Source of the DNA: Chinchilla lanigera
Taxonomy: Eukaryota > Chordata > Mammalia > Rodentia > Chinchillidae
Assembly: GCF_000276665.1 (NCBI RefSeq)
Contig: NW_004955446.1
Location: forward strand, 6,945,986-7,009,985
Reading direction: 5' to 3'
Length of the DNA: 64,000 nt
Each line of letters opens with the position of its first letter. Positions within the stretch are counted from its first letter, which is position 1. Under the pieces are notes generated by a model. That model searched no databases. It saw nothing but the letters and a program-made list of their open reading frames with translations, and had not been told where the DNA came from. Below, piece after piece: positions 55,641 through 64,000 of this stretch. The translations under genes and the position numbers were made by a program.

Positions 55641-56500
55641 AATTACTTACAATTAAATCTATTTGTGCTATTATCATTTACCTGCTTTTAAGAGTATTGT
55701 TTGACTTCTAGTTCTAAAATATTTTTGATTCAGTGTCTTTGCCTTTTTTCACCTTTTGATGAGATGCATCATTTTGACATAGAGATGGTAGCTTGCACTT
55801 ACAGTCTATTTTATAGCCACAAATTCCACAAATGATCTAATTCTGAATCCACAGCTGAACAGAATCCTTGCTCACTACCATTTTTTCCCTAGGTTTTCCA
55901 CTGATCTCTTGGTGACCAAAATTGGCCTTCTTGGATTTTTCAAACTGTGGTCAGCAAGGCTGTTGGTCTTACATATTTGAAAATGCTATTAAATTTGATC
56001 ACCATATTTGCTGGGTATAAAGGTCTTAGATTCTCCACATTTTCTTTTCCTGGTTTGGAAATGTGTTGGTTCCTATGGCAGGGAAGTCTAATATGACTCC
56101 ATTGTTTGACCCTGATAGCCAGGGTTGTGTACCTTTGCAGTCTGATACTTCACGCACTCTGATTTGATGTTTTATGGGCCAGCTGTACCTAGGACATGGT
56201 ATGCCCTTTCATAGTATAAATTCCAGGCTTCTTTCATTTCTGTAAATGTTCTTAAATTATCTCTTTGAGCATTTATTCTCTTATGTCTGTGAATTCTTTT
56301 CTATGGGGATATTATTTATGGATCTTCTTACACTGACATCCTACATTACTCTCAAACTCGTCATTTCCAGTGTATTTCACTTGCTTTTCAATGCTTTTCT
56401 TCCTGCCTTTCTTATGTTCTCATCATACTTTTCCCTGTGTGCCTACTTTAACATTCATTTTATTTCTCTGTGTCTCCTCCCTCCTCTCCCATCTCCTGGG
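55640..56500 (-). mobile_element. Possible very old L1-type fragment
   Basis: Text such as tttgctgggtataaaggtct, atttctgtaaatgttcttaa and atctctttgagcatttattc, and the T-rich composition, resemble decayed L1M sequence read antisense. The assignment is weak. Confidence 0.35.
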
Positions 56501-56504
56501 AAGC

Positions 56505-56685
56505 ACAGCACAGTGGTTAAAGGTGAGGGCTGCAAAGCCAAGTTTGCAGAATGTAGCTCTGGTCAAGTTCTTTCACTCTGGGCTCTTCATTTTTAATATG
56601 AGTAATTTCAGAACATTCGTTTTATAAAGGTATTGTAAAGTGGGTGGGTTTAGACATAAAGTCACTCTGAGCCATAGTGGGCATA
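56505..56685 (+). repeat. MIR SINE fragment
   Basis: The strings cacagcacagtggttaaagg, tgagggctgcaaagccaagt and ctctggtcaagttctttcac: the MIR 5' half in plus orientation. Confidence 0.7.
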
Positions 56686-56689
56686 TTTA

Positions 56690-59660
56690 AGATTTATGAA
56701 TTAACAAAAGGAAGTAATGATGATGATGATAATTATTTATTCCTTCAGCTTCTATTTCTATGCTTTGAGCTCTTTGATGTATAATTTTAAAAATTCATTT
56801 ATTTTTTTCAAATATGGTTATGGTTTTCATCTACTTGATGCTCATATTTTCTGTACCTGTCTTTTAAAAAATTATTTTTTTCTTTTATTATTTTTTACTT
56901 TTTGATCATTCTCTTTCAGTGAGGCTATGTCTCTGGGCCAGCCTTATGCAGGAGATTCCTATAAGCCAGGCCAGCCTGGGCTTCAGACCAGCAGAAATTT
57001 TCTGCATAATCATAATGCTATGTATGTGAGGCCTTTTTTCTTTCATGGAAATCAGCAGTTACGAGACTGTGTGCTCTTAGGAGTCTCTCCTCCCTACCCT
57101 CTTTAACAAACTGCCACCTTGAGAGATAATTTCTATGTGTTCTTCATCCAGCCACAAATTCTGCCAATTGCTGGCTGATATCAAACAAGACTCAAAGAAC
57201 ATCCTACACCCCCCCCCATGTACCTATGGCCACCATTTCAGACAAGGAGGGGCCACTGTGCCTTCTGGGGTGTGGAATGTGTTAAAACATGAGTCTCAGT
57301 TGCTTGGTTTCCCTCCTTGCTTCTGGTAGGTGGTAGCTTCCCCTTGTGAGAGGAGAATGCAGCACCCTAACCATGCCTTCCTGTCCTACAGTACTAATGG
57401 AGTGCTCAGACCCCATTAGACAGGTGAGTAGTGGGGAGAGGCTTTCACAAAAGCTCTCTCCACTTTCTACTTTCCCTGTAGAGTAGAGCCCACCTCATGT
57501 GGTTTATAAAAATATTCTGAGATTCCCATCCTGCTCAAGGTGAAATAGTGTCTCATCACATCTGAGGGTCTCCTCATTATGATATGCACTTCATAACCAT
57601 AACAACCCGCAGAGCTTTAACTGGAGAATCAAGACAAACCCAGCCAGAACTTTGGGTGACTTACAGTTGAGAGGTTACAGTCACTCCCAGACAAGGAGCC
57701 TTTCTAACCTTGGAGTTACCAGAACCAGAAGCACCACTGAGTAACAGTCAGATGAGAAAATATTTAAATGTCGTCTTAATTAAAAAAGAGGCACATACTA
57801 TCTGAACCTGTCTGGTTCATCTTTACTGTACTTGTGTAGGCCAGACAGGGACTTCCAAGTCACCAAGGAAGTGGACAGAAAGCCATTTGCTACCTGGACT
57901 GGAAGTACCTAGCAAATACAGGAAGCCACTTTCTCTATGGAGGGAAGTTGCACGCACAGCAAGACTAAGTCCTACGACCCAGAAAGGCCTCAGAGGGAAC
58001 AAAGCACTGCCTCAAGGTCGTTGTCTTTATAAAGCGGGTGTGGGACTTCAGGGCTGTCAGAGGAAGTGCTCAGGGAGAGGCACTTGAGAAGGTCATTGAG
58101 ACAGAAGGGCATGCACCTCCCCCCACTTCAATTTCACCTGCACCACTAGCAAGATACTCAGAATCCCGGGGGGAGCCGAAGGGCAAGGAGACCTTGAGTG
58201 TGAATTCTCTGCCTAGCAGTTTAAAGAAATGTTTTTCACATATCATCATCAGTCCGGAGTCCCCCAGAACTCCTAGAGTGACAGCAATCAAAATTGATTT
58301 GGGGAATTTCATCCACAAATTCAATTTCCTGGTTCCCAATGTGGAAGCTCAGTGGCTTTGTTTCACGGCTAGTGAGGAGACCCACAGGTTTGATGTATGA
58401 CTTGTAAAAGACAAAACAAAAAGGCATTTGATCATCAGGCACAATGGGATGGTTTCAGGTAGATGGGATACAGTGGCAGCTTCGTGCACCAGACCTGGCA
58501 GGGACCTATAACACTCTGGGCCGCCTCTTTCCTGTGATTTGTAAGAACCATTGTGGCTTCAGACTATACTGCCTAATTTTCTCCAAGCTCACATTTTCTC
58601 AGGTGCTGTGAGCATAGGCCATTGTACTGACTCTCTAGGAAGCCATCTCTTACTGAAATTTTGCTTGGTTTCCTCTCTCAGTTTTTGCCAGTGCTGGTCT
58701 GTGGATGTCTCTGCTGTTTAATGGTCACCTGTGCTGCAGCATTCTCAGCCCCCATGGTTAACTCGGTTTCTCTGCCTAGCAGGAGGGAATCACAGGAAGA
58801 GCAGCGGTCCTGCAAAGAGCTGCTGGCAGGGAAGGCAGGGTCCTTGTGTGGGGCTGTGGTGCAGCTTTGCCCAGAACCCATTTTAAAATACAAACACTGA
58901 TGGCAGAAAAGCAAAATTCCTCTGAACAGGCCTGTTTGAGGGTCCATGTCTGCTTTTCCAGCCCATCTTGCTGCATAATCCACCCTTTATGTAACACTTG
59001 GGAACGCTGGATGAGAAGAGCAAAATAAAAATGGTCTTAAAACAGAGATTTGTTACACAGATTCCTCCCCTAACAAGCCAGTCTGGGTCGGGGGCAGGAA
59101 TGAGCATGTGTGACAGTCCCTTGGTGATTCTGATGTGGGTGGCTCAAGATCTATGCTCTAATGCTGCTATTCCAGATGATTCAAATACTAAGGGAAGTAA
59201 GAGGTATGTATTGTGTTAATGTGAAAGCAATCAGTGGGCCTGTACTCCCTTTTGCTCTCTTTTGCTACCCACTGGCTGGGGTGCAGATGTGATGGCAAAA
59301 TTTTAGTCAGCTTGGACCCACAGATAGAAAAGGTGGTTGTGCTCTGGACTGCCTATCTCTGGACTGCCAGATGCACTCATACTTTTACATGATTTCAAAC
59401 AAAGACATCCATATATACATACATACATAAAAGTAGATTATCTTGACTTTGGTGAAGATAAAATTGATTATGTCATATTGCTCCATGGAACAAAAATGTG
59501 AAAATTCAGAAAAGTTAAGAGTTTCCCTCACCTTGACACTTATTTTAAAGTCCATTGGAAATCTCTTTCGTGGGTCAGAACTGCATCTTATATGTCTTTG
59601 GGTCCTCTACAGTGCTAAAAGCATAGCACATGCTCAGTAAAAATAATAATTTAATTTCAC
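56690..59660. other. Long unique stretch, no gene recognised
   Basis: About 3 kb without a nameable repeat, apart from a short ATG/GAT run near 56716. Frames up to 120 codons (plus 58038-58400, minus 58678-58983) have no recognised domain. Confidence 0.35.
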
Positions 59661-59664
59661 AAGA

Positions 59665-59895
59665 AGCAATGGAACATGATCTCTTATGGGTGTGACTTTT
59701 GGGCCAGTTGCTTGGGTTCAAATCTGACATTAGCTGTGTGACTTTGGACAAACTTCCTTTACTTCAGATTCTTCACTAGTAAAATGAGGATGGTAATTGT
59801 ACATGCTTCATAGGACCTTTCCAAGGAACAAATGAGCTAATCTATATAAAGTGTACATAAACGGCACCTGGTACTTGCTACAGATGAAATGTGTT
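59665..59895 (+). repeat. MIR SINE, nearly full length
   Basis: The best MIR in the window: tgcttgggttcaaatctgac, attagctgtgtgactttgga, caaacttcctttacttcaga, aaaatgaggatggtaattgt and gtacataaacggcacctggt in the correct order. Confidence 0.85.
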
Positions 59896-60329
59896 AGCCA
59901 TCATTATTATGACTGTCACTACAGTGACAATAACCAAAACCATCTTATGGGACCACAGTGTGTTAGTACAAGTCCCTAATACCCTTCAGTACCTGTGGAT
60001 GAGCACAGCACACTATTTTAAAATGAAAGCCATGTTCACACCATTCTAAAGGATACTTCATGTGCTTCATTTTGTATTCCTAAAAGGAATATATAAGGCA
60101 GCAGCCCATTAAAAAAACAAAACAAAACAAAAAAAAAAACAACCCACTGAGGGCAGAAATCAAAACTCCTGTGAACATGTTTAAGGGTCTTAACAGGTCT
60201 TTGTCCTCCAAGTTAGGATTTATCAGTGGAGCTGAAAGGATTCTTTTTCTTAATGTTAATACATACAGTGAATTAAGGAAATTCTTTCAAGAAGTAATTT
60301 TTTTCTTCATTATTGTCCTTTTACCTCCT

Positions 60330-60990
60330 CCACTAGGATGGTGTCTCCATTTTGTCTCTAAGGGAAAAGAGTGGAGGAAGAGGCTATTTTCTTCCCGCTG
60401 AGTGGGAGCCACTTGCCTGCGCAGGGCCCCGCCTTTCATGCAGAGGGACCTTCGAACCGGGACTGTTCCATCGGTCCTAGGAGGGGGAGTCACTGGGACA
60501 CACAAGGTTTGAATCTCATGTGGACAGTTAGGAAACCACAGCCGCCATTTTCTTACTTTTCAACCACTTCCGTATGTTTTAAATTTTCAAAATAAAACAT
60601 TGGGAAAAAGGAAATGAAAAATCAGTTGGGAGAAGTAGTGACTACTGCTTCCCTCTCTGACTTTTAAGCCACCCATTTTCTAAGGTGTAGAAAGTAAACA
60701 ATTCTTGCCCAATGACAGCGCCAAATGCAAAATAAGACAGTCATCTTTGCAAAGCCGCGCATCAGAAGGCTTTCATTATCACCGGCAAGGAAGACACAAA
60801 ATGATTGCACAGGTGGAAGTCCCTTTTCTCTGGAACTTCACATTCTAATGCAAAAGGCCCTACCCGACCATGCTGGTGCCCTCCGAGCCACCCTGTGTCT
60901 GGGCCACCGCTCGACGACTAGAGCTCACCAGAAGCTCCTCTGGAGTGCAGGAATTGAGATGTGCGGATCAGGAGCTTGTTTTCCGTCCAT
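60330..60990. promoter_or_regulatory. Moderately CpG-rich unique stretch, possible regulatory sequence
   Basis: CpG dinucleotides are more frequent here than in neighbouring kilobases (for example around 60395-60480 and 60720-60960). A GCCGCCATTTTC YY1-like site occurs near 60540 and an AATAAAACA polyadenylation-like motif near 60590. No recognisable exon. It does not reach classic CpG-island density by eye. Confidence 0.25.
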
Positions 60991-61429
60991 GGAGAAACTA
61001 TTTTAAGAGAATAAAGCAATCTGTAGATAATAAAAATAAGCCCAGAGGACTGAGTGGTAGAACAAACCACCATTTAAAAATTAGGAAGATGAGGAAGGAT
61101 TAGCAGATGATTCTTTCACATTAACAATTCAACCATGGGAATGAACATTTTCAGAACTGCTTGGGATCAAAGTATCTTTGCTCTCTCCTCGTCTCATGGT
61201 TATAGACATTTTAAAACTCAAGACTCCCAAAGCTGTTTACCTAGCCCTGAACGAACTCCTACTGGGGAGCTCCACTTGGGTGTCTTACAAGCATCTCACC
61301 GTGTCTTCGCCACTCCAGTTAATGCAATGTTGTCCTTCCAGCTGCTTGTAAACTTTGGGGGTAATTTTCGGTGCCTCTCTTCTCACATGCTTCATCTAAT
61401 ATCAGGGAAAGGCTCGGCTCCAAGGTTCT

Positions 61430-62090
61430 AACTACTTGTCTCCATCTCCACTGACCCGACTGGAACCAAGCACCATCATTTTCCTGTGGGTTGTTATAAT
61501 AGCCTCCTGTCTGCCTGCCTCTCTCTTGCTGCCCGAAATACACAGCTGCCATACCTCAAGTCACATCATGACTTTTCTCTACTATTGACCCTTTGGAGTA
61601 TTCACCATGACCTAGAAGCTCCCGTAGGAATGCAACTCTCTCCAACTCTTTAGCACCCCGTGTCTGCCCATCACACTGCCCTCCTCCAGCCTATCCTATC
61701 ACAATCCCTTTGCTGGTTGCTCTAGACTACTCTAACACCTTCCCATACTCCCACCGTGGAGTACGGCTTGCTGCCGCTTCTGTCTACCACATCTGCCAGA
61801 TGCTGGCATGGCTAGCTCTCACTTCTTCCAGGCTCCTGTTCCTATTTCCGTATCAGAGGTTGTTTCTGACCATTGTGCCTAAAATGTGAATGCCTCTGCT
61901 CTGCTTTCCTCGTGACATCCACCACCAGCTGGTCTATTATTTAGGTCTCCCTCCCTGTAGAATCGATGCTGAGAATAGGCTTTTTGCTCTGGATTGTCTT
62001 GTCTACAACCACGTGTATCACACAGCACCAGTTCGAGGAATGAACCATTTAGAATCCTTCCAGTACCTGCTTTCTTTTGCATAAACTAAC
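61430..62090 (+). mobile_element. L2-like LINE 3' fragment
   Basis: Pyrimidine-rich text with ctctcacttcttccaggctc, ttgtttctgaccattgtgcc and cctccctgtagaatcgatgctga, similar to the L2 sense 3' region. Diverged. Confidence 0.5.
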
Positions 62091-63045
62091 TAGTGTACAT
62101 ATTGGTATAAAACAGCTCATCTTTAATTTTTCCCTCAGTCGCATTTTACTAAAATGTGTTGGATCACTTAGTGTTTTCCAATCTTTTGACTGTTTATCTC
62201 TCAGCTGTATCTAATTAGTTTTTCAGCAACTTAGAAAAAGTTCAGTGCTCCTTTGCTACTATATTGTACTATAATATTGTGATTATAGTGACCTGTTAAG
62301 TTTTGCCCAACTGACATTAATATTTGAAAGTTAAATCCATTCCCTTCCAAAATTATAGCTCCTATTCTCAAATATAATCCTAAATAAAAGAGCACTGAAA
62401 TGCAGAATTCCTGTCTGGGTCCCAGTTGGGGACGCATTCTTTTGTTATTAAATTATCTAAGCTTACTTTTCTACTTTGGCTATTCAAATTTTGACAACCT
62501 CTGGACTTTTTCTAGCACCAGCCCACTGGAGTTAGGAAAACACGCACATATCAAATGAGTTGGTCTATTTGACCAGAGAATTTAAGGTATGGCGATTCAG
62601 GCATAAGGACTAAAATGGGGTGGGCAAGTATTCTGATCGCCATCTCTCTTCTAAAGATCTATCCCAATTCGGCTAATGAACACTGATTAATTTCTGTCAA
62701 AGAGGATGTCAAAGTCTTGGCTACTTCTAGGGCCTTTTCTTCTTTCTTTGGTGCCTTCCTTTTTAGCAGTCTCCTTCATTATGAAATATCTCACTATTTC
62801 AATGATCTACACAAGTATACATTTGTCCTTAGGCAATGTCCACTTTCACAAAACTAAGAATAAACTTGCAAAAAAGAATCAACCTCATGCCATTTTATTT
62901 TTTATTTTTATTTCTACTTGGCATTAATGGGATTTTAAATGTCACCATGGACTCACTTATTTTAACTTCCACCTACTGGCTTAACCTCATGACATTTGCA
63001 ATCTACTGTAAGATTACATGTTAAAAAAAACCTTTTAGAATATTT

Positions 63046-63087
<42 letters not shown>
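63046..63087. repeat. A-run and (TA)n microsatellite
   Basis: Fifteen A at 63046-63060 followed by about 13 TA units. It lies at the 5' edge of an old L1 piece. Confidence 0.95.
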
Positions 63088-63090
<3 letters not shown>

Positions 63091-63570
63091 AGTCTCATTT
63101 CTGGGTATACGTCCACAAGAATTAAAAGCAGGGTCTCCAAGCGGCTGCATCCACAGTAGTTCTCAGTATGAGTCACAAGAGCCAAGATGTAGAAGTAGCC
63201 CAAATGTCCACTGATGAACACATAAATAAAAATGAGCTGTATGTTATACATACAACGGGGTACCACACGGCCTTAGAGAAGAAAATATTTCTATTTCGTG
63301 CTACAACATGGATGAACCTGTTACTTGTTAAGTGAAATAAGCCAGTTATAAAAATACAAGGACTGTATAATTTCACTTATAGGAAGTATCTAAAGTAGTT
63401 AAATACTTGAAGACAGAAAGTAGAGTGTTTACCAGATGTGAGGTGTGTGTGTGGCGGGGGTGGCAGTTGTGCAAGACAGGGAATTTCTGAAGATGTATTT
63501 TACAATAATTCAAAGATGCTTTATTGAATGCACACTTAAAATGGTTAAGATGAAAATGGGGACCCCACGC
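63088..63570 (+). mobile_element. Old L1 3' end fragment
   Basis: The strings tttctgggtatacgtccaca, agccaagatgtagaagtagcccaaatgtcc, gatgaacacataaataaaaatg, tacaacatggatgaacctgt and acacttaaaatggttaagat belong to the L1M ORF2 end and 3'UTR. Confidence 0.85.
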
Positions 63571-63879
63571 ACACCTAAGTATTTGAACCTTTTGCATATT
63601 GACCTTTCAAAGTGGTGAAGAGGTACATATAACTGTACTGCATATGTAGAACTTACCCCTTATAACGTCATTTCCTCTTAAACCACTACAAACAAAAGCC
63701 TCTCTTGAACTTAGTATTTATTAAGTATACCAAGTATGAAGCATACTATAGTTACTAGTTAGAGAGGGATGACCTAGTGCACAGACTGAAAAAAACCAGC
63801 TATTCTGTCTTGTGTTTGATCCTTGTAACTATCTGATTCATGTCCACTAAGTAGACAGTAACATCGAGGGGCTGGTTTT

Positions 63880-63960
63880 GTTCTCTATCATATCTCCAGG
63901 CCCTCGATCAGTGCCTGGAAGACAGTACAGAAATTTTAACTGAATGAATAGATCTACTAT
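63880..63960 (+). mobile_element. L2-like LINE 3' terminus
   Basis: atatctccaggccctcgatc followed by agtgcctggaagacagtaca and gaatgaatag resembles the L2 3' end (cagtgcctggcacata..aatgaatg). Confidence 0.55.
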
Positions 63961-64000
63961 TAAACACTGTTATCACCAAATTCAGGGGCAGAAAGAGATA

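Noticed and set aside
1..64000. CRISPR arrays, bacterial operons, insertion sequences, phage genes
   Set aside because: No regularly spaced repeats, no dense coding and no ribosome binding sites. SINEs, L1 and LTRs show the sequence is mammalian.

Overview
The window looks like non-coding nuclear DNA from a rodent. Short tRNA-Ala-derived ID SINEs and monomeric 7SL-derived B1 SINEs occur together, a combination specific to Rodentia. Older mammalian repeats (MIR, L2, MER5/MER20-type hAT elements, MaLR/MLT LTRs, decayed L1) lie under them. The B1 and ID types are not obviously murid and would fit a lineage such as beaver or a relative, but the exact taxon is a guess. I found no protein-coding host gene: no conserved domain, no exon series with splice signals and no convincing CpG-island promoter. 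The window is therefore probably intergenic or deep intronic. Almost all open reading frames are short chance frames, or frames inside retroelements and microsatellites.

Layout. 0-7 kb: unique sequence with MIR, L2 and MER5-type fragments and one MaLR-like LTR. 7.2-11 kb: a MER20, then a MaLR LTR split by a solo LTR with its own 5-bp target duplication (7890-8783), an MLT1-like LTR, and a 140-bp sequence present twice (9.76 and 10.86 kb). 11.1-12.1 kb: a 5'-truncated L1 with target-site duplication. 12.2-13.5 kb: a SINE cluster including an ID inserted in a B1. 13.5-20 kb: L2, several LTRs, a GA-rich tract and an ID. 20.6-23 kb: unique sequence with homeobox-like AT motifs, a candidate regulatory block. 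25.48-31.76 kb: one near full-length L1 (tandem 5'UTR units, broken ORF1, 870-base assembly gap, broken ORF2, 3'UTR, A-rich tail) inserted into an older repeat. 33-36 kb: an old L1 end with an ID inside it, a B1, and an unexplained inverted repeat pair (34.0 and 35.1 kb). 37-47 kb: antisense SINEs, a truncated U4 snRNA pseudogene, a (TC)n(GT)n microsatellite and L2/MIR pieces. 47.0-47.66 kb: a second solo LTR of the 7.9-kb family, in the opposite orientation. 48.34-52.78 kb: an ancient gammaretrovirus-like (class I) provirus on the minus strand, inserted in an old L1. It has paired 339-bp LTRs, a 4-bp target duplication, a tRNA-Gly-type primer site, decayed protease and reverse transcriptase regions, and a short env-like membrane segment. 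54.1 kb: a 5S rRNA pseudogene. 55-64 kb: old repeats, a moderately CpG-rich unique stretch (60.3-61.0 kb) and another old L1 end.

Nothing here works together as a pathway. The main content is the layered history of transposition, readable from nested insertions and target-site duplications. I saw no evidence of a previously undescribed biological system. The best unexplained items are the inverted repeat pair at 34-35.6 kb, the possible conserved non-coding block at 20.85-21.37 kb, and an in-frame 234-bp insertion at the RT catalytic position of the provirus.
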